This document shows, one piece after another, positions 1 through 10,077 of a stretch of 64,000 nucleotides of DNA. How positions within the stretch are numbered: position 1 is the first letter of the stretch; each line of letters begins with the position of its first letter. The notes below the pieces were generated by a model. That model saw nothing but the letters and a program-made list of their open reading frames with translations, was not told where the DNA came from and made no database searches. Position numbers and translations under genes: made by a program. Source of the stretch: Enterobacteriaceae bacterium RIT691 (GTDB lineage: Bacteria; Pseudomonadota; Gammaproteobacteria; Enterobacterales; Enterobacteriaceae); NCBI GenBank assembly GCA_009668205.1, contig WJYM01000003.1, forward strand, positions 310,001-374,000, written 5' to 3'.

Positions 1-1760
1 AAAGCAACTTTGCGCTGCGTGAACTGGTCGGGGAAGAAAACTTCTATACCGGTATCGCCAAAGGCGAGCAGGAACGTCTGCAGCTGGCACTGAAAGTGCT
101 GCGCGAAGGCGGCATCCATACCCCTGCGCTGCGCGACATCGAATCTTATGATGCGGTTCTGGTGCTGGGTGAAGATATCACGCAGACCGGCGCTCGCGTT
201 GCCCTGGCGGTTCGTCAGGCGGTGAAAGGCAAAGCACGTGAAATGGCAGCGGCCCAGAAAGTGGCTGACTGGCAGATTGCGGCCATCCTTAACATCGGTC
301 AGCGCGCTAAGCATCCGCTGTTTGTGACTAACGTCGACAGCACGCGTCTGGATGACATCGCGGCGTGGACCTACTGCGCACCGGTCGAAGACCAGGCGCG
401 TTTAGGCTTTGCTATCGCTCACGCGCTGGATGACAGTGCGCCAGCGGTGGAAGGCCTGAGCAACGATCTGAAAGGCAAAGTGGACGTTATCGTGCAGGCG
501 CTGGCCGGTGCGAAAAAACCGCTGATTATTTCGGGTACCAATGCCGGCAGCGTGGAAGTGATTCAGGCCGCTGCGAACGTTGCCAAAGCGCTGAAAGGCC
601 GTGGCGCTGACGTTGGCGTCACCATGATTGCCCGTGCGGTGAACAGCGTTGGCCTTGGCATGATCGGCGGCGGTTCGCTTGACGACGCGCTGAGCGAGCT
701 GGAATCCGGCGCAGCCGATGCTGTTGTGGTGCTGGAAAACGATCTGCATCGCCATGCTTCTGCGGCACGCGTTGATGCGGCGCTCGCGAAAGCTCCGCTG
801 GTGATGGTTATCGACCATCAGCGTACCGCGATTATGGACAAAGCCCACCTGGTGCTGTCCGCCGCGAGCTTCGCAGAAAGTGACGGTACCGTTATCAACA
901 ACGAAGGCCGCGCACAGCGTTTCTTCCAGGTTTATGACCCGGCGTATTACGACAGCAACACTATCATGCTGGAAAGCTGGCGCTGGCTGCATTCGCTGCA
1001 CAGCACCGTGCAGAGCCGTGAAGTGGACTGGACGCAGCTCGATCATGTTATCGACGCCGCTGTTGCCAAACTGCCACAGCTGGCGGGTATCAAAGAAGCT
1101 GCACCTGATGCGTCGTTCCGTATCCGTGGTCAGAAACTGGCGCGTTCACCTATCCGCTCCAGCGGTCGTACCGCGATGCGCGCTGATATCAGCGTTCACG
1201 AGCCGCGTCAGCCGCAGGATAAAGACACCATGTTCGCCTTCTCAATGGAAGGGAACAACCAGCCAACTGCCGCGCGTTCGCAGATTCCATTTGCCTGGGC
1301 ACCAGGCTGGAACTCCCCGCAGGCATGGAACAAGTTCCAGGCGGAAGTGGGTGGTCATCTGCGTAACGGTGACCCGGGCGTGCGTCTGATTGAAGCCTCT
1401 GAAAACGGTCTGGCGTACTACGTCACCGTGCCAGCAAGCTTCGCTGCGCAGGACGGGAACTGGCGTGTGGCCCCTTACTATCATCTGTTTGGTAGCGATG
1501 AACTGTCTCAGCGTTCACCGGTCTTCCAGAGCCGTATGCCGCAGCCTTACCTCAAGCTGAACCCGGCGGATGCCGCGAAGCTTGGTGTGAACGCGGGGGC
1601 GACGATTGCCTTTAGCTACGATGGTCAAACCATCACGCTGCCGCTGGTGCTTTCCGATGCACTGACTGCAGGACAGATTGGTCTGCCGATGGGTATGCCG
1701 GGTATCGCGCCAGCGCTGGCGGGTGCGCGTATTGATAATCTGCAGGAGGCGAAAGCATGA
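1..1760 (+). CDS. nuoG: NADH-quinone oxidoreductase subunit G, 3' part (partial)
   Basis: The reading frame is open from the window edge, with the first full codon at position 3, and ends in TGA at 1758-1760. It encodes the C-terminal 585 residues of NuoG, a protein of about 908 residues in E. coli, so the N-terminal iron-sulfur part lies outside the window. NuoG is the largest subunit of the peripheral arm of complex I and carries iron-sulfur clusters that pass electrons from NADH toward quinone. The visible part is the molybdopterin-oxidoreductase-like domain, which holds no molybdenum in complex I. The start of nuoH overlaps the stop (ATGA), showing translational coupling in the nuo operon. 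Confidence 0.97.
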   Translation, partial: SNFALRELVGEENFYTGIAKGEQERLQLALKVLREGGIHTPALRDIESYDAVLVLGEDITQTGARVALAVRQAVKGKAREMAAAQKVADWQIAAILNIGQRAKHPLFVTNVDSTRLDDIAAWTYCAPVEDQARLGFAIAHALDDSAPAVEGLSNDLKGKVDVIVQALAGAKKPLIISGTNAGSVEVIQAAANVAKALKGRGADVGVTMIARAVNSVGLGMIGGGSLDDALSELESGAADAVVVLENDLHRHASAARVDAALAKAPLVMVIDHQRTAIMDKAHLVLSAASFAESDGTVINNEGRAQRFFQVYDPAYYDSNTIMLESWRWLHSLHSTVQSREVDWTQLDHVIDAAVAKLPQLAGIKEAAPDASFRIRGQKLARSPIRSSGRTAMRADISVHEPRQPQDKDTMFAFSMEGNNQPTAARSQIPFAWAPGWNSPQAWNKFQAEVGGHLRNGDPGVRLIEASENGLAYYVTVPASFAAQDGNWRVAPYYHLFGSDELSQRSPVFQSRMPQPYLKLNPADAAKLGVNAGATIAFSYDGQTITLPLVLSDALTAGQIGLPMGMPGIAPALAGARIDNLQEAKA

Positions 1761-2734
1761 GTTGGTTAACACCGGATGTTATCGACATTCTGTTAAGCAT
1801 CCTGAAAGCCGTGGTCATTCTGCTGGTGGTCGTCACCTGCGGCGCGTTCATGAGCTTTGGTGAGCGTCGTCTGCTCGGTCTGTTCCAGAACCGTTACGGA
1901 CCGAACCGCGTAGGCTGGGGTGGTTCACTCCAGCTGGTGGCGGACATGATCAAGATGTTCTTCAAAGAGGACTGGGTGCCGAAATTTACCGACAAGGTTA
2001 TCTTTACCCTTGCCCCGGTTATCGCCTTCACTTCTTTGCTGCTGTCGTTTGCTATCGTTCCGGTCAGCCCGACCTGGGTGGTCGCTGACCTCAACATCGG
2101 TATCCTGTTCTTCCTGATGATGGCGGGTCTGGCCGTTTACGCGGTGCTGTTTGCTGGCTGGTCCAGTAACAACAAATACTCGCTGCTCGGTGCGATGCGT
2201 GCTTCTGCACAGACGCTGAGCTACGAAGTGTTCCTTGGCTTATCGCTGATGGGCGTGGTGGCACAGGCCGGTTCATTCAATATGACCGACATCGTCAACA
2301 ACCAGGCGCACCTGTGGAACGTCATTCCTCAGTTCTTCGGCTTCATTACTTTCGCTATCGCGGGCGTGGCAGTGTGTCACCGTCACCCGTTTGACCAGCC
2401 GGAAGCGGAGCAGGAACTGGCGGACGGCTACCACATCGAATACTCCGGCATGAAGTTCGGTCTGTTCTTCGTCGGCGAATACATCGGTATTGTTACCGTG
2501 TCTGCGCTGATCGTGACGCTGTTCTTCGGTGGCTGGCAGGGTCCGTTCTTACCACCGTTCATCTGGTTCGCGATTAAAACCGCGTTCTTCATGATGATGT
2601 TCATTTTGATCCGTGCTGCATTGCCGCGTCCGCGTTATGACCAGGTAATGTCCTTCGGCTGGAAAGTGTGCCTGCCGCTGACGTTGATCAACTTGCTGGT
2701 AACGGCGGCTGTCATTCTCTGGCAGCAGCCATAA
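1757..2734 (+). CDS. nuoH: NADH-quinone oxidoreductase subunit H
   Basis: A 325-residue, very hydrophobic protein matching NuoH (ND1 homologue) in full length. NuoH has about eight membrane helices and forms much of the ubiquinone pocket where the peripheral and membrane arms of complex I meet. The conserved cytoplasmic loop with [17 protein letters not shown] and the following [15 protein letters not shown], rich in acidic residues, is present at about residues 210-245. The ATG at 1757 overlaps the nuoG stop by four bases, so the start is fixed by context. Confidence 0.98.
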   Translation: MSWLTPDVIDILLSILKAVVILLVVVTCGAFMSFGERRLLGLFQNRYGPNRVGWGGSLQLVADMIKMFFKEDWVPKFTDKVIFTLAPVIAFTSLLLSFAIVPVSPTWVVADLNIGILFFLMMAGLAVYAVLFAGWSSNNKYSLLGAMRASAQTLSYEVFLGLSLMGVVAQAGSFNMTDIVNNQAHLWNVIPQFFGFITFAIAGVAVCHRHPFDQPEAEQELADGYHIEYSGMKFGLFFVGEYIGIVTVSALIVTLFFGGWQGPFLPPFIWFAIKTAFFMMMFILIRAALPRPRYDQVMSFGWKVCLPLTLINLLVTAAVILWQQP

Positions 2735-2748
2735 GGGGCGAATAGACC

Positions 2749-3291
2749 ATGACTTTAAAAGAATTATTAGTGGGCTTCGGCACCCAGGTCCGCAGTATCT
2801 GGATGATCGGGATGCACGCGTTCGCCAAGCGCGAAACGCAGATGTATCCGGAAGAGCCAGTTTACCTGCCGCCGCGCTACCGTGGCCGTATCGTGCTGAC
2901 GCGCGATCCGGACGGCGAAGAGCGCTGCGTAGCCTGTAACCTGTGCGCCGTTGCTTGTCCGGTGGGCTGTATTTCTCTGCAGAAAGCAGAAACGAAAGAC
3001 GGCCGCTGGTACCCAGAGTTTTTCCGCATTAACTTCTCACGCTGCATTTTCTGCGGCCTGTGTGAAGAAGCGTGCCCGACCACGGCGATTCAGTTGACCC
3101 CGGACTTCGAACTGGGTGAATACAAGCGTCAGGATCTGGTGTACGAGAAAGAGGATCTGCTGATTTCCGGTCCGGGCAAATACCCGGAATATAACTTCTA
3201 CCGGATGGCGGGTATGGCAATCGACGGCAAAGATAAGGGCGAAGCGGAAAACGAAGCCAAGCCTATCGACGTCAAGAGCCTGTTACCGTAA
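2749..3291 (+). CDS. nuoI: NADH-quinone oxidoreductase subunit I (2 x [4Fe-4S])
   Basis: A 180-residue ferredoxin-like subunit of complex I. Two CxxCxxCxxxC motifs are visible (Cys60, 63, 66, 70 and Cys99, 102, 105, 109) and ligate the two [4Fe-4S] clusters N6a and N6b, which relay electrons to the last cluster before quinone. The length equals that of E. coli NuoI. It starts 14 bases after nuoH. The N-terminal amphipathic stretch docks it on the membrane arm. Confidence 0.98.
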   Translation: MTLKELLVGFGTQVRSIWMIGMHAFAKRETQMYPEEPVYLPPRYRGRIVLTRDPDGEERCVACNLCAVACPVGCISLQKAETKDGRWYPEFFRINFSRCIFCGLCEEACPTTAIQLTPDFELGEYKRQDLVYEKEDLLISGPGKYPEYNFYRMAGMAIDGKDKGEAENEAKPIDVKSLLP

Positions 3292-3302
3292 GGAGAGGGG
3301 CA

Positions 3303-3854
3303 ATGGAATTCGCATTTTACATTTGTGGTCTCGTCGCCATCCTGGCCACGCTACGGGTTATCACGCACACCAACCCGGTGCATGCGCTGCTGTACCTGAT
3401 CATCTCCCTGCTGGCGATTGCTGGCGTGTTCTTCTCGCTCGGCGCGTACTTCGCCGGGGCGCTGGAGATCATCGTCTACGCCGGGGCGATCATGGTGCTG
3501 TTCGTGTTCGTGGTGATGATGCTGAACCTGGGCGGAGCCGAAATCGAGCAGGAACGCCAGTGGCTGAAGCCGCAGGTCTGGATTGGGCCAGGCGTCCTGT
3601 CCGTTATCCTGCTGGCGGTGATCGTTTACGGTATCCTGGGTGTTAGCGACCAGGGCATCGAAGGCAATGCTATCAGCGCCAAAGAAGTGGGTATCGCGCT
3701 GTTTGGTCCGTACGTTCTGGCGGTGGAGCTGGCCTCCATGCTGCTGCTGGCGGGCCTGGTTGTTGCCTTCCACATTGGTCGCGAAGACAGGGCCGGTGAG
3801 GTCATCAGCAACCGTGCGAACGATAGCAAAAGAAAAACGGAGGAGCACGCATGA
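3303..3854 (+). CDS. nuoJ: NADH-quinone oxidoreductase subunit J
   Basis: A 183-residue membrane protein (ND6 homologue) with about five hydrophobic helices, including the segment [20 protein letters not shown], where a pi-bulge lies in known complex I structures. It belongs to the membrane arm and takes part in coupling quinone reduction to proton pumping. A good AAGGAGAGGGGCA ribosome site precedes the ATG. Its stop overlaps the nuoK start (ATGA at 3851-3854). Confidence 0.97.
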   Translation: MEFAFYICGLVAILATLRVITHTNPVHALLYLIISLLAIAGVFFSLGAYFAGALEIIVYAGAIMVLFVFVVMMLNLGGAEIEQERQWLKPQVWIGPGVLSVILLAVIVYGILGVSDQGIEGNAISAKEVGIALFGPYVLAVELASMLLLAGLVVAFHIGREDRAGEVISNRANDSKRKTEEHA

Positions 3855-4153
3855 TCCCCTTAACCCATGGACTGATCCTCGCCGCGATCCTCTTTGTTCT
3901 CGGGCTGACCTGTCTGGTTATCCGTCGCAATCTGCTGTTTATGCTGATTGGGCTGGAAATCATGATTAACGCCGCCGCGCTGGCCTTTGTGGTCGCTGGC
4001 AGCTACTGGGGCCAGACCGACGGTCAGGTGATGTATATCCTCGCTATCAGCCTCGCGGCTGCGGAGGCGAGTATTGGCCTGGCGCTGTTGCTGCAGCTCC
4101 ATCGTCGCCGCCAGAACCTGAACATCGATTCAGTAAGTGAGTTGCGTGGATGA
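3851..4153 (+). CDS. nuoK: NADH-quinone oxidoreductase subunit K
   Basis: A 100-residue, three-helix membrane subunit (ND4L homologue), the usual length. The two buried glutamates needed for proton transfer are present: Glu36 in LIGLEIMIN and Glu72 in AAAEASIGL. The gene overlaps nuoJ upstream and nuoL downstream by four bases each (ATGA), so nuoJKL are translationally coupled. Confidence 0.97.
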   Translation: MIPLTHGLILAAILFVLGLTCLVIRRNLLFMLIGLEIMINAAALAFVVAGSYWGQTDGQVMYILAISLAAAEASIGLALLLQLHRRRQNLNIDSVSELRG

Positions 4154-5991
4154 ACATGCTTGCCTTAACCATCATTTTTCCTTTAATCGGCTTCCTGCTG
4201 CTGTCCTTCTCCCGTGGCCGCTGGTCGGAAAATCTTTCCGCCGCGGTGGGAATGGGATCTGTCGGCCTGGCTGCCGTTGTTGCTGCCTTTGTTGGCGTTG
4301 ATTTCTTCGCTAACGGTAAACAGGCGATCAGCGTACCGCTGTGGAACTGGATGTCTGTTGGTGATTTCAACATCGGCTTCAATCTGGTGCTGGATGGCCT
4401 GTCACTGACCATGCTGTCTGTGGTCACCGGCGTCGGCTTCCTGATCCACATGTTTGCCTCCTGGTACATGCGCGGGGAAGAGGGTTACTCCCGCTTCTTC
4501 GCCTACACCAACCTGTTCATCGCAAGCATGGTGATGCTGGTCCTGGCGGACAACCTGCTGCTGATGTACCTGGGCTGGGAAGGCGTGGGCCTGTGCTCGT
4601 ATCTGCTGATCGGTTTCTACTACACCGATCCGAAGAACGGCGCTGCGGCGATGAAAGCGTTCATCGTGACCCGTGTGGGTGACGTGTTCCTCGCCTTCGC
4701 GCTATTCATCCTTTACAACGAACTCGGCACCCTGAACTTCCGCGAAATGGTTGAACTGGCACCACAGCACTTCGAAGCAGGCAACAACATGTTGACCTGG
4801 GCGACGCTGATGCTGCTGGGCGGTGCGGTCGGTAAATCTGCACAGCTGCCGTTGCAAACGTGGCTTGCGGACGCAATGGCGGGTCCAACGCCAGTTTCTG
4901 CGCTGATCCACGCCGCAACCATGGTAACCGCGGGCGTCTACCTGATTGCCCGTACCCATGGTCTGTTCCTGATGACGCCGGAAATTCTGCATTTAGTCGG
5001 CATCGTGGGTGCGGTAACGCTGGTACTGGCAGGCTTTGCTGCGTTGGTGCAGACCGACATCAAACGCGTTCTCGCTTACTCCACCATGAGCCAGATTGGC
5101 TACATGTTCCTGGCGTTAGGCGTACAGGCGTGGGATGCGGCAATTTTCCACCTGATGACCCATGCGTTCTTCAAAGCGCTGCTGTTCCTCTCGTCCGGTT
5201 CGGTCATTCTGGCCTGCCACCACGAGCAGAACATCTTCAAAATGGGTGGCCTGCGTAAGTCAATTCCGCTGGTGTATGTCTGCTTCCTCGTGGGGGGGGC
5301 CGCGCTGTCTGCGCTGCCGCTGATTACCGCAGGCTTCTTCAGTAAGGACGAGATCCTTGCCGGTGCGATGGCGAACGGTCACATCAACCTGATGATTGCC
5401 GGTCTGGTTGGCGCGTTCATGACGTCGCTGTATACCTTCCGCATGATCTTCATCGTGTTCCACGGTAAAGAGCAGATCCACGCTCACGCCGGGAAGGGCA
5501 TCACCCATCACCTGCCGCTGATCGTGCTGCTGGTGCTGTCCACTTTCGTGGGTGCGATGATTGTTCCGCCACTGCAGGGTGTACTGCCGCAGACAACTGA
5601 ACTTGAACATGGCCGCGTCCTGACGCTGGAGATTACCTCCGGAGTTGTGGCGATTGCTGGCATCCTGATTGCCGCATGGCTGTGGCTGGGTAAACGTACG
5701 CTGGTTACCGCGATTGCCAACAGCGCACCGGGCCGTCTGCTCGGCGCCTTGTGGTTCAACGCGTGGGGCTTCGACTGGCTGTACGACAATATCTTCGTCA
5801 AACCGTTCCTGGGTATTGCGTGGCTGCTGAAACGCGATCCGCTGAACAGTCTGATGAATATCCCGGCAATTCTCTCCCGCTTTGCAGGTAAAAGTCTGCT
5901 GGTGAGCGAGAACGGTTACCTGCGCTGGTATGTGGCGTCCATGAGTGTTGGCGCGGTGGTTGTTCTCGCGCTGCTGATGGTTTTGCGTTGA
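4150..5991 (+). CDS. nuoL: NADH-quinone oxidoreductase subunit L
   Basis: A 613-residue antiporter-like subunit (ND5 homologue) at the distal end of the membrane arm of complex I. It carries the conserved [13 protein letters not shown] segment with the essential glutamate, the [15 protein letters not shown] segment with the pumping lysine, and a C-terminal extension matching the long lateral helix and its final membrane anchor. Length equals E. coli NuoL. The ATG overlaps the nuoK stop. The coding sequence contains an uninterrupted run of eight G at 5292-5299 (Val-Gly-Gly-Ala), which keeps the reading frame here. Confidence 0.98.
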   Translation: MNMLALTIIFPLIGFLLLSFSRGRWSENLSAAVGMGSVGLAAVVAAFVGVDFFANGKQAISVPLWNWMSVGDFNIGFNLVLDGLSLTMLSVVTGVGFLIHMFASWYMRGEEGYSRFFAYTNLFIASMVMLVLADNLLLMYLGWEGVGLCSYLLIGFYYTDPKNGAAAMKAFIVTRVGDVFLAFALFILYNELGTLNFREMVELAPQHFEAGNNMLTWATLMLLGGAVGKSAQLPLQTWLADAMAGPTPVSALIHAATMVTAGVYLIARTHGLFLMTPEILHLVGIVGAVTLVLAGFAALVQTDIKRVLAYSTMSQIGYMFLALGVQAWDAAIFHLMTHAFFKALLFLSSGSVILACHHEQNIFKMGGLRKSIPLVYVCFLVGGAALSALPLITAGFFSKDEILAGAMANGHINLMIAGLVGAFMTSLYTFRMIFIVFHGKEQIHAHAGKGITHHLPLIVLLVLSTFVGAMIVPPLQGVLPQTTELEHGRVLTLEITSGVVAIAGILIAAWLWLGKRTLVTAIANSAPGRLLGALWFNAWGFDWLYDNIFVKPFLGIAWLLKRDPLNSLMNIPAILSRFAGKSLLVSENGYLRWYVASMSVGAVVVLALLMVLR

Positions 5992-6018
5992 GTTGACAGA
6001 AAAGGAATATAGATCGCC

Positions 6019-7548
6019 ATGTTATTACCCTGGCTAATACTAATCCCGTTTATCGGCGGCTTCTTATGCTGGCAGACTGAACGCTTCGGCGAAAAGATGC
6101 CGCGCTGGATAGCGCTTATCACCATGGGACTGACGCTGGCCCTGTCCCTGCAGCTGTGGCTGCAGGGCGGCTACTCGTTAACGCAATCTGCAGGCATTCC
6201 ACAATGGCAGTCGGAGTTCCTGCTGCCGTGGATCCCGCGTTTTGGCATTACTATCCACCTCGCTATCGACGGCCTGTCGCTGCTGATGGTGGTGCTGACC
6301 GGTCTTCTCGGCGTTCTGGCGGTACTCTGCTCCTGGCAAGAAATTCAAAAATACCAGGGCTTCTTCTACCTGAACCTGATGTGGATCCTGGGCGGCGTTA
6401 TCGGCGTGTTCCTCGCCATCGACATGTTCCTGTTCTTCTTCTTCTGGGAAATGATGTTGGTGCCGATGTACTTCCTGATCGCGCTGTGGGGCCACAAAGC
6501 CTCTGACGGTAAAACGCGTATCACGGCGGCCACCAAGTTCTTCATCTACACCCAGGCGAGTGGTCTGGTGATGCTGATTTCCATCCTGGCGCTGGTGTTC
6601 GTGCACTACAACGCGACCGGTGTATGGACCTTCAGCTATGAAGAGCTGCTGAAAACGCCGATGGCCCACAACGTGGAATATCTGCTGATGCTGGGCTTCT
6701 TCATCGCCTTCGCGGTGAAAATGCCGGTGGTTCCGCTGCACGGCTGGCTACCAGACGCGCACTCTCAGGCACCAACGGCGGGTTCCGTTGACCTCGCGGG
6801 TATCTTGCTGAAAACCGCAGCCTACGGTCTGCTGCGTTTCGCGCTGCCGCTGTTCCCGAACGCGTCTGCAGAATTTGCGCCAATCGCTATGTGGCTCGGT
6901 GTGATCGGCATCTTCTACGGTGCGTGGATGGCTTTCGCTCAGTACGACATCAAACGTCTGATTGCCTACACCTCCGTGTCGCACATGGGCTTCGTGCTGA
7001 TTGCGATTTACACCGGCAGCCAGCTGGCCTATCAGGGTGCGATCATCATGATGATTGCGCACGGTCTGTCTGCGGCGGGGATGTTCATCATCTGCGGTCA
7101 GCTGTACGAACGTCTGCACACTCGCGACATGCGTATGATGGGCGGCCTGTGGAGCAAAATTAAGTGGCTGCCAGCGCTGTCGATGTTCTTTGCCGTCGCA
7201 ACGCTGGGGATGCCGGGTACCGGTAACTTCGTCGGCGAATTCATGATCCTGTTTGGCAGCTTCCACGTTGTGCCAGGCATCACCGTGATTTCCACCTTCG
7301 GCCTGGTCTTTGCTTCGGTTTACTCGCTGGCGATGCTGCACCGCGCTTACTTCGGTAAAGCGAAAAGCGAAATTGCGGCCAAAGAACTGCCAGGGATGTC
7401 GCTGCGCGAGCTGTTTATCATCCTGCTGTTAGTGGTGCTGCTGGTTCTGCTCGGGTTCTACCCGCAGCCGATCCTCGACACCTCTCACGCTGCGATGAGC
7501 AATATTCAGCAGTGGTTTGTTAATTCTGTTACTACTACAAGGCCGTAA
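6019..7548 (+). CDS. nuoM: NADH-quinone oxidoreductase subunit M
   Basis: A 509-residue antiporter-like subunit (ND4 homologue) of the complex I membrane arm. The essential Glu144 lies in FFFWEMMLVPMYFL, and the conserved VKMPVVPLHGWLPDAHSQAP segment contains the lysine of the proton channel. The length is normal. It starts 27 bases after nuoL, the longest gap between nuo genes in this window. Confidence 0.98.
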   Translation: MLLPWLILIPFIGGFLCWQTERFGEKMPRWIALITMGLTLALSLQLWLQGGYSLTQSAGIPQWQSEFLLPWIPRFGITIHLAIDGLSLLMVVLTGLLGVLAVLCSWQEIQKYQGFFYLNLMWILGGVIGVFLAIDMFLFFFFWEMMLVPMYFLIALWGHKASDGKTRITAATKFFIYTQASGLVMLISILALVFVHYNATGVWTFSYEELLKTPMAHNVEYLLMLGFFIAFAVKMPVVPLHGWLPDAHSQAPTAGSVDLAGILLKTAAYGLLRFALPLFPNASAEFAPIAMWLGVIGIFYGAWMAFAQYDIKRLIAYTSVSHMGFVLIAIYTGSQLAYQGAIIMMIAHGLSAAGMFIICGQLYERLHTRDMRMMGGLWSKIKWLPALSMFFAVATLGMPGTGNFVGEFMILFGSFHVVPGITVISTFGLVFASVYSLAMLHRAYFGKAKSEIAAKELPGMSLRELFIILLLVVLLVLLGFYPQPILDTSHAAMSNIQQWFVNSVTTTRP

Positions 7549-7554
7549 ATCGCC

Positions 7555-9012
7555 ATGACAATAACTCCACAACAACTGATCGCACTGCTACCGCTGCTGA
7601 TCGTCGGCTTGACGGTGGTGGTTGTGATGCTCTCCATTGCGTGGCGACGCAATCATTTCCTAAATGCCACGCTGGCCGTCGTCGGCCTTAACGTCGCGCT
7701 GTTATCGCTCTGGTTTGTTGGTCACGCGGGGGCGATGGACGTCACGCCGCTGATGCGCGTTGATGGCTACGCCATGCTCTACACGGGACTGGTGCTGATG
7801 GCGAGTCTTGCCACCTGTACCTTTGCCTATCCATGGCTGGAAGGGTATTACGACAACAAAGAAGAGTTCTATTTACTGGTGCTGATTGCTGCCCTCGGCG
7901 GTATTCTGCTGGCCAACGCCAACCACATGGCGGCACTGTTCCTCGGTATTGAGCTTATCTCTCTGCCGCTGTTCGGCCTCATCGGTTACGCCTATCGCCA
8001 GAAACGTTCTCTTGAAGCGAGCATCAAATACACCATTCTGTCTGCCGCAGCGTCGTCCTTCCTGCTGTTTGGTATGGCGCTGGTGTACGCGAACTCCGGT
8101 GCGCTGTCGTTCCTGGCTATCGGTAAAGCGCTGGGTGACAACATGCTGCACGAGCCGCTGCTGTTGGCAGGCCTGGGTCTAATGATTGTTGGCCTTGGCT
8201 TCAAACTCTCGCTGGTACCGTTCCACCTGTGGACGCCAGACGTATACCAGGGCGCACCTGCGCCAGTTTCTACCTTCCTGGCGACGGCGAGTAAAATCGC
8301 TATCTTCGGTGTGGTGATGCGTCTGTTCCTGTATGCCCCAGTGGGCGACAGCGAAGCGGTACGTGTGGTTCTGGGGGTGATTGCCTTTGTGTCAATCATC
8401 TTCGGTAACCTGATGGCGCTGAGCCAGACCAACATCAAACGCCTGCTCGGTTACTCTTCCATTTCCCATCTGGGTTATCTGCTGGTGGCGCTGATTGCGC
8501 TGCACAGTGGCCAGATGTCTATGGAGACCGTGGGCGTTTACCTGACCGGTTACCTGTTCAGCAGCCTCGGCGCGTTCGGTGTGGTTAGCCTGATGTCCAG
8601 CCCGTATCGTGGCCCGGATGCAGACTCTCTGTACTCCTACCGTGGTCTGTTCTGGCACCGTCCGATTCTGTCGGCGGTGATGACCGTGATGATGCTGTCT
8701 CTGGCCGGTATCCCGATGACGCTTGGCTTTATCGGTAAATTCTACGTGCTGGCCGTCGGCGTCCAGGCGCACCTGTGGTGGCTGACTGCCGCCGTGGTTA
8801 TCGGTTCCGCGATTGGTCTCTACTACTACCTGCGCGTAGCGGTGAGTCTGTATCTGGAAGCGCCACAGCAGCTGAACCGCGATGCACCGTCAAACTGGCA
8901 GTACAGCGCGGGCGGTATCGTGGTACTGATTTCCGCCCTGCTGGTGCTAATCCTCGGTATCTATCCGCAGCCGCTGATCAGCATTGTTCAGATGGCGATG
9001 CCAATGATGTAA
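7555..9012 (+). CDS. nuoN: NADH-quinone oxidoreductase subunit N
   Basis: A 485-residue antiporter-like subunit (ND2 homologue), the third of the proton channels and the last gene of the nuo operon. Conserved segments include [16 protein letters not shown] with its buried glutamate and [20 protein letters not shown] with the channel lysine. Only six bases separate it from nuoM. A strong intrinsic terminator follows at 9031-9061. Confidence 0.98.
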   Translation: MTITPQQLIALLPLLIVGLTVVVVMLSIAWRRNHFLNATLAVVGLNVALLSLWFVGHAGAMDVTPLMRVDGYAMLYTGLVLMASLATCTFAYPWLEGYYDNKEEFYLLVLIAALGGILLANANHMAALFLGIELISLPLFGLIGYAYRQKRSLEASIKYTILSAAASSFLLFGMALVYANSGALSFLAIGKALGDNMLHEPLLLAGLGLMIVGLGFKLSLVPFHLWTPDVYQGAPAPVSTFLATASKIAIFGVVMRLFLYAPVGDSEAVRVVLGVIAFVSIIFGNLMALSQTNIKRLLGYSSISHLGYLLVALIALHSGQMSMETVGVYLTGYLFSSLGAFGVVSLMSSPYRGPDADSLYSYRGLFWHRPILSAVMTVMMLSLAGIPMTLGFIGKFYVLAVGVQAHLWWLTAAVVIGSAIGLYYYLRVAVSLYLEAPQQLNRDAPSNWQYSAGGIVVLISALLVLILGIYPQPLISIVQMAMPMM

Positions 9013-9030
9013 TCGCGACATAGCCTGATG

Positions 9031-9061
9031 AAAACCGCTGACCTGTTCGGCGGTTTTTTTT
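9031..9061 (+). terminator. Intrinsic terminator of the nuo operon
   Basis: AAAACCGC at 9031-9038 pairs with GCGGTTTT at 9050-9057. Three more pairs (one a G-T wobble) extend the stem inward, leaving the small loop CCTGT. The run of T that follows makes a canonical rho-independent terminator 18 bases after the nuoN stop. Confidence 0.85.
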
Positions 9062-9152
9062 CGCCTCAATAAAGGGCGTCTTCGAATTCCGGGGTTGGCA
9101 AGCGTGCGCTGAAAATGTCAGAAGGGAGTGGAGAATTGCGTCTCGGGGCAGG

Positions 9153-9179
9153 GCACTGGCGTGAATAAAAAACCAGTGC
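9153..9179 (-). terminator. Hairpin downstream of yoaG, possible terminator
   Basis: GCACTGG (9153-9159) and CCAGTGC (9173-9179) form a perfect 7-bp stem around a 13-base loop. Read on the minus strand it lies about 20 bases after the yoaG-like stop codon. The U-run lies in the loop rather than after the stem, so termination here is uncertain. Confidence 0.3.
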
Positions 9180-9199
9180 TGCCTGTCGCTCAGGTCAGA

Positions 9200-9538
9200 T
9201 CACCAGCCGCAGACGTTAACGTCTTCGTCGGTGTCATAACCCCGTACGATGTTGATCAAATCTTTCACGGTGTCCGCCGCGAGGGTCGCATCATGCAGCT
9301 CGGCCAGCGTGGCCAGGTTTTTGTCGACGGAAACGCCATTGTTATTGTTGGTGACCGTGACGATAAAACCCTTAGGGGCATCATCTTTGCTGGTCAGATT
9401 GTCAACGAGCGCGTTGACCGCCTGCACCGCAATGTCAGGAACATACAGTGACATCGGCTTCAAATAAACCCTGGCCTGCTTTTCTTTGCTGGCGCGGTTA
9501 ACCACCTCAAGGGTGTAGCCTTTGTTCTCGATATCCAT
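9200..9538 (-). CDS. yoaG: YoaG-like (DUF1869) protein with two tandem domains
   Basis: The 112-residue product is related to E. coli YoaG, a 60-residue protein, but is about twice as long. The C-terminal half carries VTVTNNNNGVSVD and ends in VCGW, as in YoaG. The N-terminal half (about residues 6-50) carries PMSLYVPDIA followed by a similar helix, matching the PMxLxVPxxA part of YoaG. It therefore reads as two fused, diverged YoaG domains. I chose the ATG at 9538 because AAGGAG lies seven bases upstream; the frame also allows an earlier start at 9580, inside yeaR. It follows yeaR by ten bases, so the two form an operon. In E. coli yeaR-yoaG is induced by nitrate (NarL/NarP) and by nitric oxide through NsrR. 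The molecular role is unknown. Confidence 0.85.
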   Translation of the reverse strand: MDIENKGYTLEVVNRASKEKQARVYLKPMSLYVPDIAVQAVNALVDNLTSKDDAPKGFIVTVTNNNNGVSVDKNLATLAELHDATLAADTVKDLINIVRGYDTDEDVNVCGW

Positions 9539-9548
9539 CACGGGCTCC

Positions 9549-9881
9549 TTAATCTTCGGTAAGGATTTTCGGGTCAACATAAAAGTCGACGTTAAAAACG
9601 GTGTCGTCGGTCATGGCTTCGATGCAGTGCCATTTTTCCGGTGGGAAAACACCAAACTGTCCGGCTTCGATAGTCAGCGTTTCAACCGGCTCCGGGCTGG
9701 TTTCATCCGCATAACCTAAGTAACGAATACCGCCCTGCATCACGCTCAGGCGCGGGTAAACGCCCTGACGCGTGCCCTTATCCAGATGTCTTTTCCAGAT
9801 TGCAGCAGGGGCGGTTTCTTTGGTCCACATCGGTGTCGCTCTGACGTGAACATAGTGAGTAGGAATAATGATTCTTTCCAC
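9549..9881 (-). CDS. yeaR: YeaR-like DUF1971 cupin-type protein
   Basis: The 110-residue product closely matches E. coli YeaR over its length, with conserved segments such as TAPAAIWKRHLDKGT, GVYPRLSVMQGGIRYLGYA and AGQFGVFPPEKWHCIEAM. The family (DUF1971, also found joined to tellurite-resistance proteins) has a small beta-barrel, cupin-like fold. In E. coli the yeaR-yoaG operon responds to nitrate and nitric oxide. The exact role is not established. Translation starts at GTG (9881) with GAGG seven bases upstream. It is slightly shorter than E. coli YeaR at the C terminus. Confidence 0.87.
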   Translation of the reverse strand: MERIIIPTHYVHVRATPMWTKETAPAAIWKRHLDKGTRQGVYPRLSVMQGGIRYLGYADETSPEPVETLTIEAGQFGVFPPEKWHCIEAMTDDTVFNVDFYVDPKILTED

Positions 9882-9973
9882 AATGGATCCTCGGCGGGTC
9901 AGGGGGATAACGGTAAGTCCCCTACTATGCTACGCCTATTCCACTGTGTTGAAAGGGCTTTACCGGGAGCGTT

Positions 9974-9980
9974 AGGGGTA
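9974..9980 (-). promoter_or_regulatory. NarL/NarP heptamer-like site upstream of yeaR
   Basis: Read on the minus strand the sequence is TACCCCT, a full match to the NarL/NarP heptamer TACYYMT, about 95 bases upstream of the yeaR start. A second heptamer in 7-2-7 geometry is not apparent. NarL/NarP control of yeaR is known in E. coli; its use here is inference from one short match. Confidence 0.3.
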
Positions 9981-10077
9981 GCGGAACGGTAACTCTAAGG
10001 GGGTGGGAAAGTCGTCAATGCAGGGAGAGTGACCGAAAAACAGAGGGCCAGACAAGCAGTCATGGCCCGCTCAAAAC

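Noticed and set aside
402-1046. A 214-codon frame opposite nuoG
   Set aside because: Antisense shadow of a well-conserved gene.
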